A DNA stretch of 24,441 bases from assembly GCA_035525055.1 (NCBI GenBank), contig DATLEZ010000084.1:1-24441 (forward strand). Reading direction: 5' to 3'. Origin of the DNA: DATEEG01 sp035525055. GTDB taxonomy: Bacteria; Actinomycetota; Acidimicrobiia; Spongiisociales; ZC4RG35. The notes under the pieces were generated by a model that was not told the DNA's origin, ran no database searches, and saw only the letters and a program-made list of their open reading frames with translations. Numbering within the stretch: position 1 is the stretch's first letter; every line of letters starts with the position of its first letter. The position numbers were made by a program, and so were the translations under genes. This document shows, in pieces, positions 14,611 through 22,613 of this stretch.

Positions 14611-15288
14611 ATGACATCCCGTTCTTTTCAATTGCTGTCGATAGGGCTCGCCGCCCTCGTGCTGGTTGGTGCCTGCAGCGGAGTTGCGGCAGACGACGGC
14701 GGGCTGGCCACTCTCGAGGGTGGCGATTCCGACGAGACCACGACAACCACCGCCGCTGCCACGGAAGCGGACACCGAGGAAGCGGCGCTGGAATTCTCCC
14801 AGTGCATGCGCGACAACGGTGTACCTGACTTTCCCGATCCCAATTTCACGCAAGGCGGCGGTGGAATCATCGTGGGCGGACCCGACGGCGAAGGCCCCGG
14901 ATTCGACCCCCAGTCCGACGAAGTGCAGGCAGCATTCGAAGCCTGCGGGGACGTTCTCGAAGGGGCGGCCTTCGGCCCCGGTGGTGGCAACTTCGATGCC
15001 ACTGAACTCCAGGACAACCTTCTGGCGATGGCAGAATGCCTGCGGGACCAGGGTCTCGAAGTGGACGACCCCGATCTCTCCAACTTTGGACCTGCCGCCG
15101 GTGGCCCTCCCCCCGACACCGATGAGATCGAATCTGAGGGTGGCCAAGGTCCGGGGGGGCAGGGGTTCTCGATCTTTGGAGATCTCGACATAGACGACCC
15201 AGACGTGCAGGCGGCCATGGAGACTTGTCAGGGAGAGTTCGGCTTCGCGCCCCCCTCGGATGCTGTCACCGAGGATGGTGAGGGCTGA
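14611..15288 (+). CDS. lipoprotein with duplicated Cys module, efflux-associated
   Basis: A 225-residue lipoprotein: signal helix, lipobox VGAC (Cys22), acidic/Thr linker, then two related modules. Module 1 has SQCMRDNGVPDFPDP (from C65) and ends DEVQAAFEACGDVL (C112). Module 2 has MAECLRDQGLEVDDPD (from C143) and ends DPDVQAAMETCQGEFG (C206). One disulfide per module is likely outside the cell. Gly/Pro-rich loops lie between. The CMR.NGVPDFPDP motif is one I associate with actinobacterial lipoproteins beside ABC efflux genes (memory-based); no biochemical role is known to me. The start ATG 14611 has AAGGAG 8 bases upstream; the in-frame ATG at 14581 would spoil the signal peptide. The stop shares one base with the adaptor start (TGATG). 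Confidence 0.8.
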   Translation: MTSRSFQLLSIGLAALVLVGACSGVAADDGGLATLEGGDSDETTTTTAAATEADTEEAALEFSQCMRDNGVPDFPDPNFTQGGGGIIVGGPDGEGPGFDPQSDEVQAAFEACGDVLEGAAFGPGGGNFDATELQDNLLAMAECLRDQGLEVDDPDLSNFGPAAGGPPPDTDEIESEGGQGPGGQGFSIFGDLDIDDPDVQAAMETCQGEFGFAPPSDAVTEDGEG

Positions 15289-17471
15289 TGGATGACCCCC
15301 AGAGCGGAAAGGCACCGGGTTCCCCACTCGAGTTGCAAGGGAACCAGTTGACGGGAGACCCGGTCCAGAATTCAAGGCCCCAGGATTCACGGCCGATTGC
15401 GGCCACTCCGACCCTGCCGACCCGAAGCGACGATCACCACCTCGGCAAGGCCGACGAGAGCGCGCTTTCGATCCAGCTTCTCCGAAGGAGCCGCAAGCCC
15501 CTGGTCTGGTCGGTCGTCGGCGCGGTGGGGATCGCCTTGCTGGTCTTCGTCGGCCTCCGATTCCTTGGCGACCCGGTAGAGAACGAGGGAGTGGAGGCAG
15601 GACCTGTCGCGACGAGCGAGATCCAGGTCCGTGATCTGGCAGAGAGCGAGGAGTACACGGGCCAACTCCAGTATGACGATGCGATCCCCGTGGCTGCCTC
15701 CGGAAGCGGCTATCTAACCGGGTTGGTCGGGGACGGCGAGACCATCGAACGGGGTGCGGTGGTGTACCGACTCTCGAACGATCCTGGGGAAGCCGAACTC
15801 CTCACTGCTCAGCAGCAGGTGGCATCGGCTGAGTCACAGGTCGCCAGTGCCAGCGAACAAAGCTCAGCCGTCTCGGCCGGGCCCGGCGCTGCCGAACTCT
15901 CATCGGCGCAAGCGTCGCTCGCCCAGGCCCAGCTGTCCCTTCAGAACCTGACGGCACCGGCCTCCCAGGCTGAGATGACCGCAGCCCAGGCCCAGCTCGG
16001 TCAGGCCGATGCCGCCTACGCCGACCTGTTCGACGGTCTCAGCAGTTCGGAGTCGAACGCTCTCCAGGGCGAAGTAACTCGGGCCGGCCAGAGCTATGAC
16101 CAGGCGGTCACCGGCCGCGACCTTGCCTGGATCACGCTCCTGACCGCTCAGGCCTCGTATTGCGGGTTGGCTTCGGTCCCGGTCGATGGCCTTTGCGCTC
16201 TCAGCGATCTGCCCCTGACTGACTCCGACATCTCGGCTCTCACTGTCGCGGTGCAGACCTCGCTGGCCGCTGATCCCGCCACGGTGCAGGTCATCCAGAC
16301 CTTCATCACCGGCAGCAACTCGTATGACGTCGCGGTAGTCGCAATCGACAACGCCGCTACCGCCTGGGCAAACGCGCAGGCAGCCCTCGACGAGGCGTCA
16401 GCCGCGCCCGCCCAGGCCGACATCGATCAGGCTCTGGCCGCGATCTATCAGGCCCAGGACAACCTGAACCTGCTCCTGGCCGGTCCTTCCGCCCTCGAGG
16501 TGACCCAGGCCGAGGCCAACCTCGCGTCGGCCGAAGCCCGCCTCGAGGAACTGCTTGAAGGGGCGACGGCGGCCGAGCGGCGGCAGGCCGCGGCCGCTGT
16601 CGAGAGCGCCAAGATCTCCCTCGAGATCAGCCGTCTCCAACTCGCCGATCTAGTGGCAGCACCCACTGCCGTGTCGCTCTTCTACGGCGAGGAGATCTCA
16701 TGGAGAACCCTCGCCATGGGTTCGAGTCCGGGTAGCGATATCCGTCAACTCGAGGAGAACCTGGCTGCACTCGGATTCGATCCCGACGGCGCGATGGTCG
16801 TAGACGACATGTTCGACGAGGCGACCGAACAGGCGGTCATGCTTTGGGAGGAATCCCTCGGCACCACCGTCGACGGTTCCGTTTCCGCCTCGGACCTGGT
16901 CTATTCGCCCGGTCCCGTGAAGGCTGGCGCCGCAGGCGAAGGCATCGAGTTGGGAATGGCGGTCAGCAGCGGGGCGATGCTCGTGGATCTCGTTGCCGTG
17001 AGCAAGGTGGGGATCGATTCGACTGGAAGCGAGAGCGTCGAGAGCACACAAAAAATCGTCCTGCAACTGCCGGTCGACGATCGCGACCTGATCGAGGACG
17101 GAACCGCGGTCGTGCTGGAGTTGGCCGACGGCACTGAACTCGACGCGGTGGTGAGCACGATCGGAGCCCCGGTGACGGGCGAATCCGGGTCGACAGTGGA
17201 AGTGGTTGTGGTTCCTGTCGAGCCCATCGACGACGCCTGGACCGGCACCAACGTGTCGGTTCACGTCACCTCCGACCTCGCCGAGCAGGTGCTGACGGTT
17301 CCGGTTAGCGCGTTGCTCGCTTTGGTGGAGGGCGGCTACGCGGTCGAGGTGATCGACGCCGGCGACTCGACCCGGCTGGTCGCGGTCGAGACGGGGATGT
17401 TCGCCAACGGTGTCGTCGAGATCAGCGGTGAGGGTCTGTCCGAGGGCCTGCTAGTGGTGGTCCCGGAATGA
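15288..17471 (+). CDS. MacA/HlyD-like adaptor with peptidoglycan-binding domain
   Basis: A 727-residue membrane-anchored adaptor of ABC efflux. A polar cytoplasmic region (1-70) leads to one helix (71-93), then the first half of the lipoyl/barrel-sandwich domain (about 104-165, with GYLTGLVGDGETIERGAVVYRL). A very long Ala/Gln-rich coiled coil (about 168-455) with three or more heptad blocks follows. A peptidoglycan-binding domain (about 478-535: DIRQLEENLAALGFDPDG and FDEATEQAVMLWEESLG) precedes the second lipoyl half and the beta-barrel/MPD region (540-727). In Gram-negatives such adaptors reach an outer-membrane channel; here the wall-binding domain may fix the adaptor in peptidoglycan (inference). 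One Cys pair sits in a loop of the coil (SYCGL/GLCAL). Overlaps the next gene by ATGA. Confidence 0.85.
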   Translation: MDDPQSGKAPGSPLELQGNQLTGDPVQNSRPQDSRPIAATPTLPTRSDDHHLGKADESALSIQLLRRSRKPLVWSVVGAVGIALLVFVGLRFLGDPVENEGVEAGPVATSEIQVRDLAESEEYTGQLQYDDAIPVAASGSGYLTGLVGDGETIERGAVVYRLSNDPGEAELLTAQQQVASAESQVASASEQSSAVSAGPGAAELSSAQASLAQAQLSLQNLTAPASQAEMTAAQAQLGQADAAYADLFDGLSSSESNALQGEVTRAGQSYDQAVTGRDLAWITLLTAQASYCGLASVPVDGLCALSDLPLTDSDISALTVAVQTSLAADPATVQVIQTFITGSNSYDVAVVAIDNAATAWANAQAALDEASAAPAQADIDQALAAIYQAQDNLNLLLAGPSALEVTQAEANLASAEARLEELLEGATAAERRQAAAAVESAKISLEISRLQLADLVAAPTAVSLFYGEEISWRTLAMGSSPGSDIRQLEENLAALGFDPDGAMVVDDMFDEATEQAVMLWEESLGTTVDGSVSASDLVYSPGPVKAGAAGEGIELGMAVSSGAMLVDLVAVSKVGIDSTGSESVESTQKIVLQLPVDDRDLIEDGTAVVLELADGTELDAVVSTIGAPVTGESGSTVEVVVVPVEPIDDAWTGTNVSVHVTSDLAEQVLTVPVSALLALVEGGYAVEVIDAGDSTRLVAVETGMFANGVVEISGEGLSEGLLVVVPE

Positions 17472-18229
17472 CCATCATGACGCGGCTCCGGCAGCGGGGG
17501 GCGGTGACGACCGATGGCGGCGGCTGGACCCCCGGTGATGGCCCGGGTCCTGCCCTCGAGTTGCGAGATGTTGCCAAGGAATATCCGGGCAGTCCTCCGG
17601 TGCGAGCCCTCGACGGCGTATCCCTCCGGATTGACCGCGGAGAGCTGGTGGCCGTGGTGGGTCCGTCTGGAAGCGGCAAGTCGACGATGCTCCACATGAT
17701 GGGCACCCTCGATCGACCGAGCACCGGGAGGGTGCTGGTGGATGGGATCGACACCACAGATCTCAATGACAAGGCCTTGTCTGCTCTGCGGGGCCGCAAG
17801 ATCGGTTTCGTGTTCCAGCGGTTCTTCCTGCTCCCAGGGACCAATGCGATCGACAACGTCGCCAACGGCCTTCTCTATGCGGGCGTCTCCCCGGGCGAGC
17901 GTCGGGTAGCCGCCGTCGACGCCCTGCACAGGGTCGGCCTCGGGCACCGAGTGAACCATCTTCCTTCCGAGCTATCGGGTGGCGAACTGCAACGGGTGGC
18001 GGTAGCCCGTGCCCTCGTTCACAACCCGGCCTTCGTTCTGGCCGACGAGCCGACCGGGAATCTCGACTCGCGCTCGAGCGAGGCGATCATGGATCTCCTG
18101 CGGGGTCTTCACGCCGAGGGCGCCACGATCGTCCTGATCACCCACGACAGGGGCATCGCCGCGTCATTGCCTCGCCAGATCCAGGTACTGGACGGCCGGA
18201 TTAGGGCCGACGACGGAGTACTCGTATGA
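17468..18229 (+). CDS. MacB/LolD-type ABC transporter ATPase
   Basis: The 253-residue ATPase of the efflux module. Walker A GPSGSGKST (65-73), Q-loop Q117 in GFVFQRFFLLP, signature LSGGELQR (169-176), Walker B FVLADEP (189-195) with E194, D-loop TGNLDS and H-loop ITHD are all intact. The phrases LLPGTNAIDNVANGLLY and NHLPSELSGGE are typical of the MacB/LolD/BceA-like group that drives mechanotransmission rather than classic transport. It has an N-terminal extension of about 30 residues rich in Gly. ATGA overlaps join it to the adaptor before it and the permease after it. Confidence 0.92.
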   Translation: MTIMTRLRQRGAVTTDGGGWTPGDGPGPALELRDVAKEYPGSPPVRALDGVSLRIDRGELVAVVGPSGSGKSTMLHMMGTLDRPSTGRVLVDGIDTTDLNDKALSALRGRKIGFVFQRFFLLPGTNAIDNVANGLLYAGVSPGERRVAAVDALHRVGLGHRVNHLPSELSGGELQRVAVARALVHNPAFVLADEPTGNLDSRSSEAIMDLLRGLHAEGATIVLITHDRGIAASLPRQIQVLDGRIRADDGVLV

Positions 18230-19449
18230 CCACAACGGGCCAGCTGGCTGTCATCGATCCGGTTCCACCCAGCCGGCTGCGCCTGGTGGATGTGGGCCGA
18301 GTCGCGGTTTCGGGACTTCGCGCGCGTAAGTTGCGATCGGCCCTATCGGCACTTGGAATCGCCATCGGCATCGCGTCCCTGGTTGGTGTTCTCGGGCTCT
18401 CGGAGTCATCCAAGTCCGACCTCCTCGACCAGTTGTCGGCCTTGGGCACGAACCTCCTGGTGGTCCAGGCAGGTTCCGGTTTCGGATTCGGCGACGCTTC
18501 ACTTCCGGAAACTTCGACCGGGATGGTCGACCGGGTGGAAACCGTCGAGCACGTAGCTCCAACTGTTCCGGTAACCGGCGCGGTCTATCGCTCGGACCTC
18601 ATGCCCGAAGGCCAAACCGGGGGGATGACCATCATCGCTACCAATTCGTCTCTTCTCGAAACCCTCAATGGCGAAATGGCCGACGGAGTTTTCCTGGGTG
18701 GTGCCAGCAATGAGTACCCGGCGGTGGTGCTCGGAGCGGTGGCAGCAGAGCGACTCGGAATCGACGAAGTTGGAGCCGGCACCCTGATCTGGATGGCCGA
18801 CACCTGGGTCGAGGTGATCGGAATTCTCGAGCCGTTTGTGTTGGCGACGGATCTTGATCGCTCGGTGTTCATCAGCCTGCAGGTGGCGATCGACTACTTC
18901 GACAGCGATGGCATTCCCACCGCCCTTTATCTAAGGGTTGACCCGGACTGGGTCAACCAGACGAGAGATATCCTGCCCGCGACCGTAGATCCCGAGAACC
19001 CGGAGGAGGTCGAAGTGACTCGACCATCCGACGTCCTCGAGGCAGAGGCGGCGGCCGAATCTGCCTTCTCCAGTTTGTTTCTGGGCCTCGGGGCGGTGGC
19101 CCTTCTGGTCGGGGGAATCGGAATCGCCAACGTAATGGTCATCGGGGTGATCGAACGACGGGGAGAGATTGGACTGCGCCGCGCAGTCGGTGCCACCAGA
19201 GCGCACATCCGCCGTCAGTTCTTCACCGAGGCTCTGATTCTGTCGGCCATCGGCGGGCTGGCCGGTGTGGCTATCGGCTCGGCGGTCACCGCCGGATACT
19301 CCAGCATCCAGGGGTGGCGGGTGGTCATTCCGGGAATCGCTCTTGGTGGGGGAGTGCTGGCGGCGCTCCTGATCGGGGCCGGCGCGGGAATCTATCCCGC
19401 CATGAGGGCGGCCCGAATGTCGCCCACCGAAGCGCTCCGGGCCGAATGA
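18226..19449 (+). CDS. FtsX/MacB-type ABC transporter permease
   Basis: A 407-residue permease with four helices, the MacB layout. TM1 lies at about 38-58 (LRSALSALGIAIGIASLVGV) after a short cytoplasmic start. A large extracytoplasmic MacB_PCD domain follows (about 60-275, with AVVLGAVAAERLGI and VEVIGIL). Three helices come near the end: AVALLVGGIGIANVMVI, ILSAIGGLAGVAIGSAV and ALGGGVLAALLIGAGAGIYP. The coupling helix ERRGEIGLRRAVGATRAHIR and the tail PAMRAARMSPTEALRAE are diagnostic for FtsX-type permeases. It would work with the ATPase at 17468 and the adaptor as one complex. The cargo may be an amphipathic antibiotic, peptide or lipoprotein (inference). Confidence 0.92.
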   Translation: MTTTGQLAVIDPVPPSRLRLVDVGRVAVSGLRARKLRSALSALGIAIGIASLVGVLGLSESSKSDLLDQLSALGTNLLVVQAGSGFGFGDASLPETSTGMVDRVETVEHVAPTVPVTGAVYRSDLMPEGQTGGMTIIATNSSLLETLNGEMADGVFLGGASNEYPAVVLGAVAAERLGIDEVGAGTLIWMADTWVEVIGILEPFVLATDLDRSVFISLQVAIDYFDSDGIPTALYLRVDPDWVNQTRDILPATVDPENPEEVEVTRPSDVLEAEAAAESAFSSLFLGLGAVALLVGGIGIANVMVIGVIERRGEIGLRRAVGATRAHIRRQFFTEALILSAIGGLAGVAIGSAVTAGYSSIQGWRVVIPGIALGGGVLAALLIGAGAGIYPAMRAARMSPTEALRAE

Positions 19450-19494
19450 GCCTGTCGATAGCCGTCGAGAACCCACCACAATGAAACGATCGCC

Positions 19495-20220
19495 ATGCTC
19501 AGCGCCAACACCCGCCCGATGACCCCACTCGACGCCCTGAGCGGCAGCCGGGTCCTGGTGATCGAGGATGATCCGCGGGTCCGGCGTTCCCTGGAACGTG
19601 CCCTGCGGTCCGAAGGCATGGTGGTCACCATTGCCTCCGATGGTGCCGAAGGGCTGGAGGTGGCGAGCCGCCTGGAAGCGGACGTTGTCGTCCTCGACGT
19701 TGTCATGCCGGTCATAGATGGTCTCGATGTTGTGCGCCGACTCCGGGCTCGGGGCCTTCGGATTCCGGTCCTCATGCTCACCGCTCGCCACGGTGTGTCC
19801 GACCGGGTCGCCGGCCTGGACGCCGGGGCTGACGACTATCTGGTGAAGCCGTTTGCTCTCGACGAATTGCTGGCGAGGTTGCGGGCGCTGCTAAGGCGCA
19901 CCTCCTTCTCCCTTGATTCCTCGCGCCTACAAGTCGGCGATCTAGTGCTCGATCCGGCGGCCCGCACAGTCACAAGGAGCGATAGCGAAATTCAGTTGAC
20001 CAAGACTGAGTTCGATCTGCTCGAGTTGCTCATGCTCAACGCCGGGATCGTTCTATCGCGAGATCTGATCCTCGAGCGGATCTGGGGAATCTCGTTCGAG
20101 ACGTCCTCGAACGCGCTCGACGTGTACATCGGCTATCTGCGGCGCAAGACCGAGGCCGGTGACCATCTCCGCTTGATCCACACCGTGTGGGGGGTCGGCT
20201 ACGTAGTGAAGGCACCGTGA
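19495..20220 (+). CDS. OmpR/PhoB-family response regulator
   Basis: A 241-residue two-component regulator. The receiver domain (about 18-132) has the acidic pair D25/D26 in IEDDPR, the phosphoacceptor D68 in VVLDVVMP, T96 in MLTAR and K118 in LVKPF. The winged-helix domain (about 142-238) has QLTKTEFDLLELLM, the recognition segment SNALDVYIGYLRRK and the closing TVWGVGYVVK. It starts 45 bases after the permease; the ATG used has no strong ribosome site, and an ATG at 19519 is an alternative. Its TGA overlaps the kinase GTG. Its binding target could be the 13-base inverted repeat at 14472-14509, giving autoregulation of the whole module (inference). Confidence 0.92.
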   Translation: MLSANTRPMTPLDALSGSRVLVIEDDPRVRRSLERALRSEGMVVTIASDGAEGLEVASRLEADVVVLDVVMPVIDGLDVVRRLRARGLRIPVLMLTARHGVSDRVAGLDAGADDYLVKPFALDELLARLRALLRRTSFSLDSSRLQVGDLVLDPAARTVTRSDSEIQLTKTEFDLLELLMLNAGIVLSRDLILERIWGISFETSSNALDVYIGYLRRKTEAGDHLRLIHTVWGVGYVVKAP

Positions 20221-21572
20221 GCCTGAGGGGTCGCATCGCGTTGCTGGCGGCCGGTGCGGTTGCACTGGCGGTGGCGGTCTCGACTCTCGCCGCGTATTTC
20301 GCCACCGGCAGCATTCTCCGCGGCGAGATTGATGAACGGCTGGCACTGCGGGCCAGCTTGGTCGAGCAGGCAGCAGCAGCCGGGGTCATGTTCACCGCTC
20401 CATTGCCTCCGGACATCCCAATCTCGCTTGCTCGCCTTGTCGCGGTCGACAGCATCCTCCAGGTGATCGAGCCGTCCGGTCAGGTAGTGGTGTCGATGGT
20501 CGGAATGGTGCCGCTGCCTGTGGAGGCGGTCGACCTGTCGGTGGCACAGGGCGGCATGCGGACGCTGCGCACAGTGAATTTGGGCGACGAACGATTCCGG
20601 ATGGTCACCGCCCCCATGGTCGGAGGTGGCGCCGTTCAGATCGCAATGTCCCTGGCCGAGGCAGAAGGAACATTGACCGGCCTGAGGCTCGTGCTTCTAG
20701 GGGTTGGACTTATCGGGGTGCTGGTGGCGGCCTGGATCGGATGGTTGATTGCCAATCGGGTCCTGCGCCCCATCAATGATTTGACGAATGCAGCGGAGAC
20801 GATTGCTTCGACCCATGAATTGAGCACGCGGATACCTGAGCCGGGCCGGGACGAGATCGGACGATTAGCCGGGAGCTTCAATCGGATGCTCGACGCGCTG
20901 GAGGACTCGAGAAGTCGCCAGCAACAACTCGTCACCGATGCCAGTCACGAGTTCCGAACGCCCCTCACCAGCCTGCTCACGAACGTCGAGACCTTGTCGC
21001 GCCATGACGATTCTTTCGCTCCCGAGGATCGGGCACGGGTGCTCGAGGACGTCGCCTTCGAACTCAGGGGCCTTTCCTCGTTGGCCGAAGAGTTGGTCGA
21101 CCTGGCGACCGACCCCACGGGCGGGGCCCGGAATGTTGAGGACTTTCGTTTGGAGGAGATCACCGCTGAGGTCGTCGGAAGAGAGCGCCGCAGGACCGGC
21201 CGCCAGATCGACGTCGACCTGGTGTCCGACGGGGGTCCGGAGTCAGGCGGTCAGTCGGGCTATCCCGAGCTGGTCGCGAGGGCGATTCGCAATTTGATCG
21301 ACAACGCCCACAAGTGGAGCCCACCGGACACTCCGCTGCTTGTCACCGTGAGCGAGAGGAGGTTGACAATGGCCGACCACGGACCTCGAATCTCAGAAGG
21401 CGACAAGCCATTGGTTTTCGAAAGGTTCTACCGGTCAACCGAGGCCAAGGCGACTCCTGGATCGGGCCTCGGTCTCTCCATCGTCAAGCACATGGCCGAC
21501 ATACATGACGGCCGGGTGTTCGTCGATGACGCCCCGGGCGGCGGAGCCGTGGTCGGCTTCGAGCTCTCATGA
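20217..21572 (+). CDS. HAMP sensor histidine kinase with altered G1 box
   Basis: A 451-residue sensor kinase partnered with the regulator just before it (GTGA overlap; GTG start chosen for this reason). Two helices (about 7-29 and about 160-182) bracket an extracytoplasmic sensor of ~125 residues. Then come HAMP (about 183-235), the H box DASHEFRTPL with phospho-His 244, and the HATPase domain with N box RNLIDNAHKW and G2 GSGLGLSIVKH. In the G1 box the usual DxGxG reads DHGPR: the second Gly is Arg (CGA, one base from GGA). That may weaken nucleotide binding or favour phosphatase action. The extracytoplasmic part shows no known fold to me; it may sense the transporter complex or envelope damage. 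Confidence 0.9.
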   Translation: MSLRGRIALLAAGAVALAVAVSTLAAYFATGSILRGEIDERLALRASLVEQAAAAGVMFTAPLPPDIPISLARLVAVDSILQVIEPSGQVVVSMVGMVPLPVEAVDLSVAQGGMRTLRTVNLGDERFRMVTAPMVGGGAVQIAMSLAEAEGTLTGLRLVLLGVGLIGVLVAAWIGWLIANRVLRPINDLTNAAETIASTHELSTRIPEPGRDEIGRLAGSFNRMLDALEDSRSRQQQLVTDASHEFRTPLTSLLTNVETLSRHDDSFAPEDRARVLEDVAFELRGLSSLAEELVDLATDPTGGARNVEDFRLEEITAEVVGRERRRTGRQIDVDLVSDGGPESGGQSGYPELVARAIRNLIDNAHKWSPPDTPLLVTVSERRLTMADHGPRISEGDKPLVFERFYRSTEAKATPGSGLGLSIVKHMADIHDGRVFVDDAPGGGAVVGFELS

Positions 21573-21596
21573 GGAGCGGTATACCTTCAGATCGAA

Positions 21597-21904
21597 GTGA
21601 CGGTGGCACTCCATGTTGAGACGGGGGGCTGGGTCCTTCCGTACTGCTGATCCCGGGCCTCGGCTACGCCTCGCGGTGTTGGCGGGAAGAGGCTCCACTG
21701 GCCGACGGCTGGCAGCTGTGGAAAGTCGACCCGCGGGGAGCCGGCAGGTCACCGAAGCCCGGACGGCCCGTACACGATCGCGGAATGGCCGAGGACATCG
21801 CTACAACCGTTGGCGACCACGGTCCTTTTCATGTCGTGGGCCATGCATCACGATTGGGCGCGTTCCAGGATCGGGCAAAGGCGCGTTCCAAGGTCAACGT
21901 TTGA
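21597..21904 (+). pseudogene. alpha/beta-hydrolase fragment, frameshifted and truncated
   Basis: A GTG at 21597 opens VTVALHVETGGWV, like the first strand of an alpha/beta-hydrolase. The protein then continues in another frame from 21632: GPSVLLIPGLGYASRCWREE, LADGWQLWKVDPRGAGRSPKP and MAEDIATTVGDHGPFHVVGH. One extra G in the run at 21631-21633 would join the two frames, so a single-base deletion is the simplest cause. After VVGH the nucleophile elbow (usually GHSMGG) is broken (GHASRLG), and the frame stops at 21904. About 100 of the usual 260-290 codons remain; the cap domain and catalytic His are absent. A dead gene, or a sequencing indel plus a real truncation. Confidence 0.7.
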
Positions 21905-21940
21905 GAGGGCGAAAACCTAGCCGCCGTATGGGTTCAGGAG

Positions 21941-21992
21941 GTTTCCAACCGGTCCCACGTGGGCGGGATGGGTTGACAACGCGGTTGGAAAC
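21941..21992. repeat. 11-base inverted repeat with inner palindrome
   Basis: Arms GTTTCCAACCG and CGGTTGGAAAC are exact reverse complements, 30 bases apart. The interior contains CCCACGTGGG. It can extrude as a nested cruciform or fold as RNA. Confidence 0.6.
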
Positions 21993-22066
21993 TCGGCGTC
22001 GCCGGTCTCGGGGGTTCAGGATAGGAGGGGTGGGGGTGGTTCTCGGTGGTGCCGGGCTGGTAGTTC

Positions 22067-22089
22067 CGCCCTGAGGCGCCTCGAGGGCG
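22067..22089. terminator. GC-rich near-palindrome, possible terminator of the decayed gene
   Basis: CGCCCT (22067-22072) pairs with AGGGCG (22084-22089) around the self-complementary GAGGCGCCTC (22073-22082). It lies about 50 bases past the end of the minus-strand transposase-like fragment. No clear T tract on either side. Confidence 0.35.
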
Positions 22090-22136
22090 CGTCCGTTCAC
22101 GACTTGATGCGAGGTCGGGGTGGCGGGAGGCGGCTT

Positions 22137-22613
22137 CTAGCCGGTGTGTTGGAGAGGCCGCCCGGTGTCGGCGTGGTCGACGTGGCTGGGTGCGAAGACG
22201 GCTTCGGTTCGGGCGTTGCGGTAGGTCTGCCAGGCGAGCATGGAGAGTTGGTGCTTTTCGAATCCGAAGTGGTGGAGGCGTTCGCGGGGTAGGGGGTCGT
22301 CGATGGTCCGGTTGGCGGATTCGGCTGAGCTGCGCAGGGGTCGTTGGATGTCGGCGAAGACCGGGTCGGTTTCGGGAAAGGCGCGGAGGTGTTCGGGCCG
22401 GTTGTACCCAGTGAGCTGGTCTTCGGCGGTCTGGTCGACGCGGATGCGGACGTAACCGTCGGTCTTTCCGGTGGCTGGGTCGGTGATGACGTCGTATTCG
22501 GCGAGCACTCGATAGCCGTTGTCACTTCTGTTCTGCCGTCGGTTGATGCGCCGTCGTTGGAGCGGTTGGAGATGTTGGTTGCCGTCAACGTCGAAAGTCC
22601 GTCGGGTTCTCAA
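22137..22613 (-). pseudogene. transposase-like protein, C-terminal fragment
   Basis: About 158 codons on the minus strand without a proper start (TTG at 22613; frame open to 22649). The sequence runs HLQPLQRRRINRRQNRSDNG, then YNRPEHLRAFPETDPVFADI, then RSSAESANRTIDDPLPRERL and HFGFEKHQLSMLAWQTYRNA. This follows the C-terminal plan of a large actinobacterial transposase-like family that I recall as (E)NLRP.P..DP.F..LY.RRNDAESINR.L.D...L.RAHS.GH.RQ.L.LLGYAL. The Glu of AESAN would be the last acidic residue of that motif. The upstream catalytic region is missing; a probable N-terminal piece lies at 23053-23235. Family identity is by pattern memory. Confidence 0.55.

Larger units (their letters stand above)
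21905..22136. other. non-coding, hairpin-rich stretch
   Basis: No convincing gene. It holds a perfect 11-base inverted repeat, GTTTCCAACCG (21941-21951) and CGGTTGGAAAC (21982-21992), with the palindrome CCCACGTGGG (21954-21963) inside the loop. A near-palindrome at 22067-22089 is centred on GAGGCGCCTC. Such structures just beyond a decayed transposase-like gene may be element ends or terminators. Confidence 0.45.

Noticed and set aside
14575..15390. Minus-strand frame of 271 codons opposite the lipoprotein
   Set aside because: Shadow of the lipoprotein gene; no ribosome site and no recognisable motif.
21613..22074. Plus-strand frame of 153 codons beginning MLRRGAGSF
   Set aside because: Its first part is the wrong frame of the hydrolase fragment and the rest is Arg/Gly-rich non-coding sequence.
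22097..22588. Minus-strand frame of 163 codons rich in Ser/Thr/Pro
   Set aside because: Low-complexity shadow of the transposase-like C-terminal fragment, whose frame carries real family motifs.
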